DNA from: Planctomycetota bacterium
GTDB lineage: Bacteria; Planctomycetota; Brocadiia; Brocadiales; Brocadiaceae
Reading direction: 5' to 3'
DNA length: 64,000 nucleotides
Assembly: GCA_016873165.1 (NCBI GenBank)
Contig: VGXV01000020.1
Coordinates: 1-64,000 of the forward strand
The notes beneath the pieces are model-generated. The model worked only from the letters and a program-made list of their open reading frames with translations. It was not told the origin of the DNA and made no database searches. How positions within the stretch are numbered: position 1 is the stretch's first letter; each line of letters opens with the position of its first letter. Shown here in pieces: positions 1 to 8,735 of this stretch. The position numbers were made by a program, and so were the translations under genes.

Positions 1-75
1 TCGAACGATTGTCAGGGATTAAAAATTATTGTCTGCGTGTATCTGCGGAAATCTGCGTCCTAAATATTGTAAATA

Positions 76-258
76 GTTCAAATATTCAGGGAATCCCGTA
101 AAAACGGGAGCTGCCCCGCAACTGTAATCGGCGACGAAATCCGCATAATGCCACTGGAAAATCGGTTAAACGGTTTGAACGGTTTAAACTGATTAAACGG
201 TTTTTTGGGAAGGCGCGGAGAGTCGGATGACCCGAAAGCCAGGAGACCTGTCTTGCAC
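76..258 (+). promoter_or_regulatory. Cobalamin (B12, adenosylcobalamin-type) riboswitch
   Basis: All conserved blocks of the class are present in order: a GGGAA stem start and the GCCCCGCAACTG segment (about 114-124), the GCCACTG block (about 150-156), GGGAAGGCG (about 207-215), the AGTCGGATGACCCG block (about 220-233) and the B12 box AAGCCAGGAGACCTG (about 236-250). It ends about 40 bases before the porin start at 301, so ligand binding could block the ribosome site at 289-294 or end transcription. Between GCCACTG and GGGAAGGCG lies an insert of about 50 bases made of degenerate repeats of a ggtttaaac-like unit. Cobalamin riboswitches normally repress B12 uptake or synthesis genes, which links the downstream porin and propeller to corrinoid supply. 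Confidence 0.95.
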
Positions 259-300
259 AAAATTCTTGTACTTTTTTTTCGAGGGAAAAAGGAGATTTCT

Positions 301-1947
301 ATGAAATATTGTCATTTTTTACCTTTCGTATCTTTCTTTATTTTTTCTATTATTCCATCATTTGCCATAGAATCAGCACAAACAGATTCTTTTTCAAATA
401 ACCAACCATACATCAATGCAACGGAAAACAATTCATGTAAACGAATTGACAGGTTAGAGGTATCACTAAAAAACCTGGAAAACAAAGTCGATGATGCAAT
501 AAATGTGCTTGAACAAAAGTTTGACCAGATATTGAAGATTCTTGAAACCCATCCTGTGGCGCCGCAACACGATCATTCAGGTAACGAAAACAAACAACCA
601 CCTTTACCTGCCACTATTGACAACAGTTTAAATGCTTCCGTACCGGAGATGTCCTCTCCCGATCTTCCGGCAACTGCCGGGATTACTGCCGAACCCACAG
701 GCAGACTTGAAAAAAAGATCAGCAGCATGGAAGAAACCATCAAAGACATACAAAACAGGGCATCCATAATGGATATGGTAGAAGAAGTGCGGCGTGTGCA
801 GGAATACGTATGTAAGAATGGACATATCTATCCAACATGGGGAACGAATCAGCGGTGTCCCGATTGTAATTCAAAGCAAAAATCGCGAGACAGATTTAAA
901 TTATTTAAGTTTGCCCGAAGAGAAAGCATTTCAGAAAGGATTGCATCCGCAGTCGATGAGGCATTCGAAAAACGAATTATTATAGGAGCAAGCGGGACGG
1001 GTATCCTCCAGCAGGTTTTAAGCAGTGATAAGGAAGAAAAAGGATTTGCTTCCGGCTCTCTTGACCTGCTTTTTATCGCAAAACCATTTCTTCATACCAC
1101 CTTTTTGGCAGATCTCGAGGCAATAGGCGGAGACGGACCCGATGAAATCTTTGGAAGTTTTTCAGGACTTAACGATGATTCCGGTTCATTTCAGGACGAT
1201 GATGGCATAGACAGGGTATCCGTTCGTGAAATATGGCTACAGTCATTTCTCTTTGACCAGCGGTTAAAACTTGTCGGGGGGAAGATCGATCTGACTAACT
1301 ATTTCGACAGCAATACCGTGGCAAATGACGAAACATCCCAATTTATCACAAGCGCATTTGTCAATAACCCTACACTTGAAGTGCCGGAAAACGGCCCCGG
1401 GCTGGTCGCCTTTTTTGACACGAAAAAAGGGCTTAATTTCGGATTTGGATTACAAAGCGCTGATAATTCAGGAACAAATATAACCGACGAAATATATGCC
1501 ATAGCCGAACTTGGTTATCGATCTCATCTGTTTTTCGGACGGGATGGAAACTATAGGATATGGGGAAGAATGAATGGAGAAAAAAATGACAATAAAGGAT
1601 TCGGTATCAGCATCGATCAGAATCTATCAACACAATTCACCGCGTTTGCCCGATATGGAGCAAATGAAGAAGACGAAGGGGACGCTGAAGTTGCCAGTGC
1701 ATGGAGCGCGGGTCTGCGCTACCGGTCTCCCTTCTTTTCAAGGGTAAACGATGAGATTGCACTTGCTTTTGGAATGCTTGATATTGTTGGCGGCAGTGAA
1801 GAAAGCGCAACGGAACTGTATTATAAATTTCAACTCAATGAACACTTCGCAATTTCACCAAATGTTCAGGCCATTTTCGATCCTGCCGGTGTTGGTTCGG
1901 AAGATACTGCTTTAGTGGCGGGTATAAGGACGCAGATAGAATTCTAA
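301..1947 (+). CDS. Outer-membrane porin with N-terminal coiled coil, under B12 riboswitch control
   Basis: The protein has 548 residues from ATG 301, preceded by AAGGAG at 290-295. A longer frame starting upstream would lie inside the riboswitch and is rejected. Residues 1-22 form a signal peptide ending near SFAIES. A heptad coiled coil follows (LKNLENKVDDAINVLEQKF), then a Pro/Thr-rich linker, a second coiled coil, and a small Cys segment (CKNGHIYPTWG then CPDC) that resembles a zinc ribbon. The C-terminal 300 residues alternate aromatic and polar residues and end in IEF, as in 16-18-strand beta barrels of the LbtU/phosphate-porin type. It has no TonB plug or TonB box, which is unusual for a gene behind a cobalamin riboswitch. 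I infer corrinoid or cobalt-related uptake; the substrate cannot be read from the sequence. Confidence 0.8.
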   Translation: MKYCHFLPFVSFFIFSIIPSFAIESAQTDSFSNNQPYINATENNSCKRIDRLEVSLKNLENKVDDAINVLEQKFDQILKILETHPVAPQHDHSGNENKQPPLPATIDNSLNASVPEMSSPDLPATAGITAEPTGRLEKKISSMEETIKDIQNRASIMDMVEEVRRVQEYVCKNGHIYPTWGTNQRCPDCNSKQKSRDRFKLFKFARRESISERIASAVDEAFEKRIIIGASGTGILQQVLSSDKEEKGFASGSLDLLFIAKPFLHTTFLADLEAIGGDGPDEIFGSFSGLNDDSGSFQDDDGIDRVSVREIWLQSFLFDQRLKLVGGKIDLTNYFDSNTVANDETSQFITSAFVNNPTLEVPENGPGLVAFFDTKKGLNFGFGLQSADNSGTNITDEIYAIAELGYRSHLFFGRDGNYRIWGRMNGEKNDNKGFGISIDQNLSTQFTAFARYGANEEDEGDAEVASAWSAGLRYRSPFFSRVNDEIALAFGMLDIVGGSEESATELYYKFQLNEHFAISPNVQAIFDPAGVGSEDTALVAGIRTQIEF

Positions 1948-2078
1948 ACGTTCCTTAATTTTCTCTATTGGGAGAAAGATTGTTGCGTCATTATTTAATC
2001 GGTTTATAAGAAAGGAGGTTTTTCGCAATACAAACGTTACGGAAACGTATTACAAAACATTTTTCAGGAGGAATAATA

Positions 2079-3287
2079 ATGAAAAAGTATTTTTGTTTTA
2101 AAAACACATTGATATTGATCAGTTTTTTTACCGTTCTTTCCGGCAGCATTGCCATCAGTAACGCAAGGGGGGATGAAGCCGGTTTTGACCCGAATTCGGT
2201 AGTCTTTGTCACCAACCGCGATTCCAGTGACATAACAATTATCGATATGAATACGGATACAATCATGGACCGTATTGCCTGCGGTGATTGGGGAAATCCG
2301 CATATGGCCTGCCCTACCGATGACGGAAAATATCTGGTCACCACATGCACGCAGGGAAATTATGCTTCCATAATCGATCTGCAAACAAAAGAAGTTGCAA
2401 AGGTACGGCTCGGAATAATGCCTGAGCATTTCTGTGTCTCAACCGATAACAAACACGCGTTTATCGGAAACATGGGCGGAGGATCCGTTTCGGTACTGGA
2501 CATCGGAAACAAAAAGGTAAGCGCAACTATTCCAGGTTTCTTCGAACCGCACGGTCTTGTTTGTACATTGGACGGCTCAAAGGTATATGTTTCCAACATG
2601 GGAGCGCATGAAGTAAGCATTATCGATGCGGAAACATTCAATATCATCAAAAGAATTGAAACAGGAAGCGCGGATGTGCTGGCAATGGTAAATCAGTTGG
2701 ATATGAGCAACAAACTCTCAGAAATTGTCGGAGCGGCAAATCCCACATTTACCATAGACGGCCTGTATGCCTATGTGGCTGACGGAGATTCAAATCAGGT
2801 TGCCGTAATTGATACTTCCAATGACGAAATAATCACGACAATTCCCGTTGGTGATGAGCCTTGGCGCGCATATGCCTCTCCCGATGGAACAAAAATGGTA
2901 GTGCCGAATAACGGCGATCAAACGATTTCCGTCATCGATGTAAAGAAGAACAAGGTAACTGCAACCTTTCCCGGAGATGAAGACATGACAGGGGTGAATT
3001 TTGTGAATGATGGAAAGAAGGCATATGTCATAAGCCGGGGAGAAAGTTCTCTGAGGGTAATGGATCTTCAGAAGATGAAGGAATTAAAGAGAATCAAACT
3101 GCCGGAGGGTTCCAGCCCGGAAACGGCGTCAACCACCCCCGATGGTAAAAAGGTATACCTTGCGGCTTCTCAACGTAATTCCGTTTACGTGTTTGACGCG
3201 GACACCGATAAATACAAAGAAATACCGAATGTCGGTGTTTCGCCATGGGCAGTAACCATCATTGGCGGTGCGAATTATTGTCATTGA
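2079..3287 (+). CDS. Exported YVTN-family beta-propeller protein
   Basis: 402 residues starting at ATG 2079 behind AGGAGGA. An N-terminal signal peptide (about residues 1-28) is followed by seven or so repeats with the YVTN signature, for example VFVTNRDSSDITIIDM, AFIGNMGGGSVSVLDI, VYVSNMGAHEVSIIDA and AYVADGDSNQVAVIDT. This is the YncE/surface-layer-like propeller fold, a periplasmic binding or docking scaffold rather than a known enzyme. It lies 131 bases after the riboswitch-controlled porin with no terminator seen between them, and a strong terminator follows at 3310. Porin and propeller therefore probably form one transcription unit repressed by cobalamin. A role in handling corrinoids in the periplasm is an inference from position only. 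Confidence 0.85.
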   Translation: MKKYFCFKNTLILISFFTVLSGSIAISNARGDEAGFDPNSVVFVTNRDSSDITIIDMNTDTIMDRIACGDWGNPHMACPTDDGKYLVTTCTQGNYASIIDLQTKEVAKVRLGIMPEHFCVSTDNKHAFIGNMGGGSVSVLDIGNKKVSATIPGFFEPHGLVCTLDGSKVYVSNMGAHEVSIIDAETFNIIKRIETGSADVLAMVNQLDMSNKLSEIVGAANPTFTIDGLYAYVADGDSNQVAVIDTSNDEIITTIPVGDEPWRAYASPDGTKMVVPNNGDQTISVIDVKKNKVTATFPGDEDMTGVNFVNDGKKAYVISRGESSLRVMDLQKMKELKRIKLPEGSSPETASTTPDGKKVYLAASQRNSVYVFDADTDKYKEIPNVGVSPWAVTIIGGANYCH

Positions 3288-3309
3288 CAGACGAAATCAT
3301 TTTGCAACT

Positions 3310-3345
3310 CAGGGGGCAAAGAATCTTGTCGTTCTTTGCCCCCTG
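3310..3345 (+). terminator. Intrinsic terminator after the riboswitch operon
   Basis: A perfect 14-bp stem (CAGGGGGCAAAGAA pairing with TTCTTTGCCCCCTG) with an 8-base loop is followed by TTTGTAT. It sits 23 bases after the YVTN gene and separates that unit from the peptidase gene. Confidence 0.85.
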
Positions 3346-3436
3346 TTTGTATCAATACACACTCTCGCCTGACGTCGGAAGGGATATTTACTATCCCCTT
3401 CAATAAGGGGATTTAAGGGGGGGGGGAGGGAAAAAT

Positions 3437-5074
3437 TTGAAATTCCTAAACGTTGAATTAAACCACTTAAAAATGGTATACAAAATACTACTCATACTCT
3501 TTTGCCTGTGCTTGTTTAATCTGCCCTTTATGCAATATTGTTTTTCACACATTCCGGATATTTCTCAAAAGACCGGTAGTCGTACCTTCAACGAACCTCA
3601 CATTCGGGCAAAAATGGTTTCGACAGTTGACGGATACAAAGCGACACTTTTTTATTATCCGGTAGGTAACACAAATATTTATGATTTTTCTGTACAACTT
3701 GAAGTCGATGAATCTGAAATGTTCTATCGGGAAAGCCTCGAGTTTCAAATAATCGATCAGCACAATACTACCTGCATTTCCTATACACCTTTCCTCTCTG
3801 ACGGAAATACCTATAAAATGAGACAGGTTCTGGAAAAGGACGGCAAATATCGGTTTTTGATTATATTTGATGAGAATGGACACCAACGGCACATCGGATT
3901 TTCTCTCGAACTTCAGCAAAGACATACGGAAGACAAATGCCAATGGTGTGGCATGGAAGTGGAAGATTCAAAAACAACGTACTTCTTGTTATTAAACAAT
4001 CATGAAGAGAAAAAAGCCTGCTGTGTTCATTGCGCGGTAAATTACAAGAACACCTTCCGGGATACGCTGATACGAATGGAAACAATAGATTTTCCCACCG
4101 GGAAAAGAGTAGAAAGCAGCAAAACATGGCTGGTACAGAATCCTGATATTACCATCGAAAATTCCATGCCTCCTTTTATCATCGCCTTTGAAACAAAGCA
4201 ATCCGCAATCGATTTTCAGAAAACATATAATGGCGATGTCATCGATTACACAACGCTGGAACAGGAATTACTTATGGAAATGAACGCTACCGACCTTTTA
4301 CCGCTGGCACAAGAAGACGATCCCCCTTCATCCTTCATGCGAAAATTTCTTACCGCCATTAATGAAAATTATTATCAGCGAATAAATGCCGAAGCTCTGA
4401 AAAATAAATCCATAGAAGAAATACTGAACTCACTGGACAAAAACAGTTCATTGCAAAAAATCGAACCATCTTCCCTTGATTTTATCCGGGGTTTCGAGAG
4501 AGATGAAACCATTGCTTATATCAGGGAAATTCACGCTGGCATAGGCTACATCAAAATTCACTATTTTGGCAGGAGGACAAAGGAGGACTTCAAATCAGCC
4601 CTGTTGGACATAAATCATAAAAAATTGAAAGGTTTAATAATAGACATAAGGAACAATCCCGGCGGCAGTCTGGAGGAAGCCGCAGATATTATGCAATATT
4701 TCGTTCCGAACGGTTCCCTCATAGCAACATTTACTACGAAAGAGCGCACGGTAAACTACTTTGCACAAACTGATGAAAAATGGACACTCCCACTGGTAGT
4801 ATTACTCAACAACAACACAGCAAGCAGCGCTGAGATATTCGCGGCAGGACTACGGTATTACAAAAAAGCCATACTTGCAGGCACAAACAGTTACGGGAAA
4901 GGAACGATACAAAAGCCATTCCCCTTAGATCACGAACACACCCTGGTTCTCACCATCGGAACTTGCAGCATGGCCGATGGGACTATGGTTGAAGATTCAG
5001 GCATCACACCGGATTTCACTATTGCAGGAGAGCAGGAACAAATACGTTTTGCTATAGAGTTTTTTGAAAAATAA
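3437..5074 (+). CDS. NosL-like metal-binding domain fused to S41 (C-terminal processing) peptidase
   Basis: 545 residues from TTG 3437, which has GGGAGGG seven bases upstream; ATG 3473 is an alternative. Residues 13-37 form a signal peptide or anchor. Residues 50-160 look like a beta-sandwich. Residues 168-173 are CQWCGM and 195-199 CCVHC, the arrangement of NosL copper chaperones. The S41 core spans about 355-535: GIGYIKIHYF, the DIRNNPGG strand-loop, the nucleophile region TASSAEI at 461-467 and the general-base region SYGKGTIQ with Lys488. No PDZ domain was recognised before the core. S41 peptidases cut exported proteins near the C-terminus. The NosL half suggests a copper-dependent or metalloprotein substrate, but this is inference. 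It is alone after a terminator, and a MITE-like repeat follows. Confidence 0.8.
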   Translation: MKFLNVELNHLKMVYKILLILFCLCLFNLPFMQYCFSHIPDISQKTGSRTFNEPHIRAKMVSTVDGYKATLFYYPVGNTNIYDFSVQLEVDESEMFYRESLEFQIIDQHNTTCISYTPFLSDGNTYKMRQVLEKDGKYRFLIIFDENGHQRHIGFSLELQQRHTEDKCQWCGMEVEDSKTTYFLLLNNHEEKKACCVHCAVNYKNTFRDTLIRMETIDFPTGKRVESSKTWLVQNPDITIENSMPPFIIAFETKQSAIDFQKTYNGDVIDYTTLEQELLMEMNATDLLPLAQEDDPPSSFMRKFLTAINENYYQRINAEALKNKSIEEILNSLDKNSSLQKIEPSSLDFIRGFERDETIAYIREIHAGIGYIKIHYFGRRTKEDFKSALLDINHKKLKGLIIDIRNNPGGSLEEAADIMQYFVPNGSLIATFTTKERTVNYFAQTDEKWTLPLVVLLNNNTASSAEIFAAGLRYYKKAILAGTNSYGKGTIQKPFPLDHEHTLVLTIGTCSMADGTMVEDSGITPDFTIAGEQEQIRFAIEFFEK

Positions 5075-5162
5075 CCAATGTAATGTCATTTGGTTTGAAA
5101 AATCAGAAATATCTGCAGGTGTCTATCGGGTAATAGCGTACACAGCGAAGTATTGGCATTTT

Positions 5163-5313
5163 ACAACGCTTTAGCTTTTTGAAAAAGTAGGGGCAAAGCA
5201 TTTGCCACAAATTGATATAAATGTGTTCGTATCCCAAACTGGCAAATGCTTCGCCTCTACACTGCGTGACAACACCGCTATTATTGGAATTTTTCAAAAA
5301 ACTAAATTGTTGT
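5163..5313. repeat. MITE-like inverted-repeat element, related to the 54.4-kb MITE
   Basis: The ends ACAACGCTTTAGCTTTTTG (5163) and the reverse complement of a matching stretch ending 5313 pair at about 21 of 24 positions. The same TIR motif (CTTTAGCTTTTTGAAAAA) ends the element at 54429-54729. An inner inverted repeat of 21 bases (5187-5207 and 5240-5260, two mismatches) starts with GTAGGGGC. No clean target duplication was found, so this is an old or rearranged copy. It fills the gap between the S41 peptidase and carbamate kinase and could form a bidirectional terminator. Confidence 0.6.
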
Positions 5314-5384
5314 TTCTTTTTTTGTTCTTTGTGATTCCGGGTCTTTGCGCGATTATCTCATCTTATTTGTAAAGAAAATTTTTC

Positions 5385-6344
5385 CTAAGATGATAAATCC
5401 ATTGTAATTTTTGTTCCGGCGTTGCCTTCAAATGCCTCACGCACCTTGTCAAGGGAGGTGATAAGGGCAAATGCGCCTCCCCATTTCAAAAAATCAATGG
5501 CCGCCTGGATTTTTGGTCCCATGCTTCCCGGCGGGAAATGTCCTTCGTTCAGATAGCGCGATGCTTCTTTCGCCGTTATGTGGTAAAGTGGTTGTTTGTC
5601 TGGGTTTTGGTAATTGAGGCAGACATTTTCTTCTCCGGTAAGCATTACAAGGGAATCGGCATGAATATCCCTTGCCAGAACGCTTGAGGCAAGGTCTTTG
5701 TCGATAACAACGTCTACCCCTTCAAGGTCACCGTTTTCCTTTATAATGACGGGAATGCCTCCCCCTCCCACTGCAATGACAATATTGCCTGCCTCCAAAA
5801 GGGATTTGATTGCCTGGATTTCAATAATCTTCAATGGGGCAGGAGACGCCACTACCCTGCGATATCCCCTCTGGCTGTCTTCTGCGATATTCCATCCTCT
5901 TTCCTTCTGAAAACGCTCAGCCTCTTCCTTTTTCATAAAAGGGCCGATGGGTTTTGCAGGACATGAAAAAGCCTTGTCGTTTTTATCCACGACAACCTGA
6001 GTCAGCACTGTGACGGCACAGGTTTCTTTTTTTTCCCTTCGCAACGCATTTGTTAGTGATTGCTGAATCATGTATCCGATTTCCCCTTCGGTATCTGCAA
6101 CGCACACTCCCAGAGTAAGCTCCGGCGTCTGGTCTCTGCATGTTTCGGTCATGAGCAGCAGATTGCCAACTTGCGGGCCGTTTCCATGGGTGATTACAAT
6201 GTTGTATCCCTTCTTTAAACAGTAAAGGACACCCTCCATGCTTTTCCGGATATTTTCGAATTGTTCCTCTATGGTTCCCCGCTGGCCTTTACGAATGAGC
6301 GCATTTCCACCCAGGGCAATCACCATGGTTTTTCTTCGGTTCAT
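5385..6344 (-). CDS. arcC: Carbamate kinase
   Basis: 319 residues, the normal length for the family. It starts IALGGNALI, with ITHGNGPQVGN in the substrate loop, AVGGGGIPV in the nucleotide-binding half, and a C-terminal GSMGPKIQAAIDF segment. The enzyme interconverts carbamoyl phosphate plus ADP with carbamate plus ATP in the cytoplasm. Its start overlaps the stop of the upstream P-loop gene by four bases, so translation is coupled. No arginine deiminase or ornithine transcarbamylase is nearby, so it may serve carbamoyl phosphate balance or cyanate/urea metabolism rather than a full arginine deiminase pathway. Confidence 0.93.
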   Translation of the reverse strand: MNRRKTMVIALGGNALIRKGQRGTIEEQFENIRKSMEGVLYCLKKGYNIVITHGNGPQVGNLLLMTETCRDQTPELTLGVCVADTEGEIGYMIQQSLTNALRREKKETCAVTVLTQVVVDKNDKAFSCPAKPIGPFMKKEEAERFQKERGWNIAEDSQRGYRRVVASPAPLKIIEIQAIKSLLEAGNIVIAVGGGGIPVIIKENGDLEGVDVVIDKDLASSVLARDIHADSLVMLTGEENVCLNYQNPDKQPLYHITAKEASRYLNEGHFPPGSMGPKIQAAIDFLKWGGAFALITSLDKVREAFEGNAGTKITMDLSS

Positions 6345-7660
6345 CGGAGTTTTTTCCTGATAATCTTTTCGAGTCGTGATTCTCCTATTTCCTGCATGCG
6401 GTAGCGTACACGGTCTGTGGGCTTATCGATGATGATGATTTTCCTCAAGTCTATGGGGGTTCCTATGAGCGCCGTATCGCAAGGCGTGCGATTGATGGAT
6501 TCTCTTAATTCTTCAATCTGTTTACGTCCGTATCCCATGGCAGGGAGCAGGTTTTTCAAATGGGGATATTTCTGGTACGTTTCCCGAATTGAACCAACAG
6601 CGTAAGGCCGGGGATCGACAATTTCCAGAGCGCCGTGCTGCCGGGCAGCGAGTATTCCTGCTCCATAAGCCATGCCGCCATGCGTAAGTGTGGGCCCGTC
6701 TTCAATTACCAGCACTCGTTTGTTTTTTATCAGGGCAGCATCTTCAACCGTTACCGGCATTGCGGCATCGATGACCACCGCTCCCGGATTTGTCTTTTGT
6801 ATCGTGTTCTTTACACGGAGTATATTTTCCGCCTCTGCGGTGTCTTCCTTGCCGATAATAATCACATCTGCAAGAAGGAGGTTTGTTTCTCCCGGATAGT
6901 ACGCAATTTCATGTCCCGGCCTGTGGGGATCTGCAACAGTGATATACACATCCGGCACATAGAAGGGGGTATCATTGTTGCCTCCGTCCCACACAATGAC
7001 GTCCGCCTCATTTTCCGCTGCTTCTAAGATGTCTTTGTAGTCAACCCCGGCATACACAATGGTATTTTGTTCCACATGGGGTTCATATTCTTCTATCTCT
7101 TCAATGGTACAGTCATATTTTCTGAAGTCGTCGTAGGTGGTAAACCGCTGCAAACGCTGTTTAAAAAGTTCTCCGTACGGCATGGGATGCCGTATTACCA
7201 CAGGTTTTTTCCCCATCCCTTTCACAATCTCACAGACTTTCCGGGAAACCGGGCTTTTGCCGCATCCTGTCCTTACCGCACAAATTGCAATAACAGGCTT
7301 ACGGCTTTTTATCATGGTCTTCTTCGGGTCAAGAAGGATAAAGGCTGCACCTGATGCATTGACCATGCAAGCCTTGTGCATGACGTACTCGTGGGAAACG
7401 TCACTGTAAGAAAAGACGACCTCGTCTATGGTATGGGATTTTATTAGTGACAATAATTTATCTTCAGATTCAATGGGAATGCCATTCGGGTAACGTTTTC
7501 CTGAAAGTGAGGGGGGATAGCGCCTCCCTTCGATATTGGGAATCTGTGTTGCAGTGAAGGCGGTTACTTCATAGGCATCATTGTCACGGAAGCAGACATT
7601 GAAGTTGTGAAAATCCCTCCCCGCAGCGCCCATGATAATTATTTTTTTCCTGTCAGCCAT
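6341..7660 (-). CDS. Cyclic 2,3-diphosphoglycerate synthetase-like P-loop GTPase
   Basis: 439 residues. The N-terminal third (IIIMGAAGRDFHNFN) is a Rossmann-like domain. A P-loop AVRTGCGKSPVSR occurs near residues 127-139, then VIVWDGGNNDTPF, a Walker-B-like and specificity segment near 225. Annotation pipelines call this family cyclic 2,3-diphosphoglycerate synthetase after the archaeal enzyme, but most bacterial members are uncharacterised. Tight overlap with carbamate kinase suggests that the two act together. A role in carbamoyl phosphate or one-carbon nitrogen metabolism is more likely here than archaeal thermoprotection; that part is inference. Confidence 0.8.
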   Translation of the reverse strand: MADRKKIIIMGAAGRDFHNFNVCFRDNDAYEVTAFTATQIPNIEGRRYPPSLSGKRYPNGIPIESEDKLLSLIKSHTIDEVVFSYSDVSHEYVMHKACMVNASGAAFILLDPKKTMIKSRKPVIAICAVRTGCGKSPVSRKVCEIVKGMGKKPVVIRHPMPYGELFKQRLQRFTTYDDFRKYDCTIEEIEEYEPHVEQNTIVYAGVDYKDILEAAENEADVIVWDGGNNDTPFYVPDVYITVADPHRPGHEIAYYPGETNLLLADVIIIGKEDTAEAENILRVKNTIQKTNPGAVVIDAAMPVTVEDAALIKNKRVLVIEDGPTLTHGGMAYGAGILAARQHGALEIVDPRPYAVGSIRETYQKYPHLKNLLPAMGYGRKQIEELRESINRTPCDTALIGTPIDLRKIIIIDKPTDRVRYRMQEIGESRLEKIIRKKLR

Positions 7661-7792
7661 CGGAACATCCTTATTATGTTATTAAAGACTGGATTCCCGT
7701 TTACACGGGAAGGACAAAAGAAAATTAAAAATCGCTGAAGGTCTAATTTAATTGTAAATTGTGATAGAAAAGCATGGTTTATTTGCCAACGG

Positions 7793-8473
7793 TTAAGGAA
7801 GAATATCCTCCACCGCCTGCCAAATCAAGTCAGCAATTGCCTGTTCCGGCAACAGTGAGCCATCTTTTGTGCAGTCAATGGTCGTCCATTCTTTTTTCCC
7901 CTTTGCAATTTCCATAAAAGTATTCTGTGCGGATTTCATATGATGAATATTTTCTTCATGGATATCTTTTTTTGCGCCTGCAAGATATTCGCGATGTCCT
8001 TTTTTTTCTACGAGGCGATAGGCAATTTCTGCGGGCACATAAAGCAGGATATTGAGATGTGATCGGGGAATTCCGAAAACAGAGTGCTCTAGTTTGTCCA
8101 ACCACTGAAAGAATTTTTCCCTCTCTCCGGGATCATTAATCTTACCACCCTGATGTGCCATATTGTCGCATACATACCGGTTTGATATGATTATTTTCCC
8201 GTCATTGAGCCACGTTTGTATCTGGTTTTTTTCTTCGAAGCGATCTCCGGCATACAGGAGAGAAGCAAAATACGGGCTAACGGAATCTGCGGCGCCGAAG
8301 TCTCCTTTTAAATATTTCGTAACCATTCCGGCAAAGAAGGTTTTACCGTATTGGGGAAAATCGATCGTTACGACGGGATACCCTTCTTTCAGCAATCTTT
8401 CGTAAAGTAGTTTTGTTTGAACCGTCTTGCCGCTTCCGTCAATACCGGTAATAACGATAAGCTTTCCCTGCAT
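7793..8473 (-). CDS. tmk: Thymidylate kinase
   Basis: 226 residues. The Walker A motif ITGIDGSGKTVQTK is at residues 7-20; DFPQYGK and the ISNRYVCDNMAHQG lid/substrate segment follow near 95-108, the usual DR(Y/F) region read here as NRY. It phosphorylates dTMP to dTDP using ATP. It is a single gene, 132 bases upstream (in transcription terms) of the P-loop/carbamate kinase pair, and has a MITE just beyond its 5' side at 8588. The family call is firm; the NRY replacement of the common DRY is a minor variation. Confidence 0.93.
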   Translation of the reverse strand: MQGKLIVITGIDGSGKTVQTKLLYERLLKEGYPVVTIDFPQYGKTFFAGMVTKYLKGDFGAADSVSPYFASLLYAGDRFEEKNQIQTWLNDGKIIISNRYVCDNMAHQGGKINDPGEREKFFQWLDKLEHSVFGIPRSHLNILLYVPAEIAYRLVEKKGHREYLAGAKKDIHEENIHHMKSAQNTFMEIAKGKKEWTTIDCTKDGSLLPEQAIADLIWQAVEDILP

Positions 8474-8587
8474 GATAAATTCTCCGCCAATTTTAAAATG
8501 TTACAGCAGTTTTTCCGAATCCGATAATACTTTATTTCTTCTTTAAAGTACAGACGCAAAATTATGCATCCGTCGTCGGTTTCAAAT

Positions 8588-8727
8588 GGGAGCATTCCCA
8601 ATTTTTTGTAAAATGTGGAGGTATTATGCGGGGGATAAACCACCCGCGCTACGACACATATTGCATGGTAGCGCCGATCCTTTATGGTCGGCTTTATTTT
8701 GATTTACAAAAAATTGGGAATGCTCCC
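8588..8727. mobile_element. MITE (140 bp), family A copy 1, with 8-bp target duplication
   Basis: The element has perfect 25-bp terminal inverted repeats beginning GGGAGCATTCCCAATTTTTT, and is flanked on both sides by TTTCAAAT (8580-8587 and 8728-8735). The interior carries further stems (GCGCTAC/GTAGCGC and GCCGA/TCGGC). A second copy, 139 bp and differing only by one T in a homopolymer, lies at 48478-48616 with its own duplication. It encodes no transposase, so it must be moved in trans. Ends starting GGG and 8-bp duplications fit several IS families (for example IS1595, ISL3, IS256 types). Confidence 0.95.
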
Positions 8728-8735
8728 TTTCAAAT

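Noticed and set aside
205-300. Longer porin frame starting inside the riboswitch
   Set aside because: It would need translation through the conserved B12 box; ATG 301 has a good ribosome site and directly begins a signal peptide.
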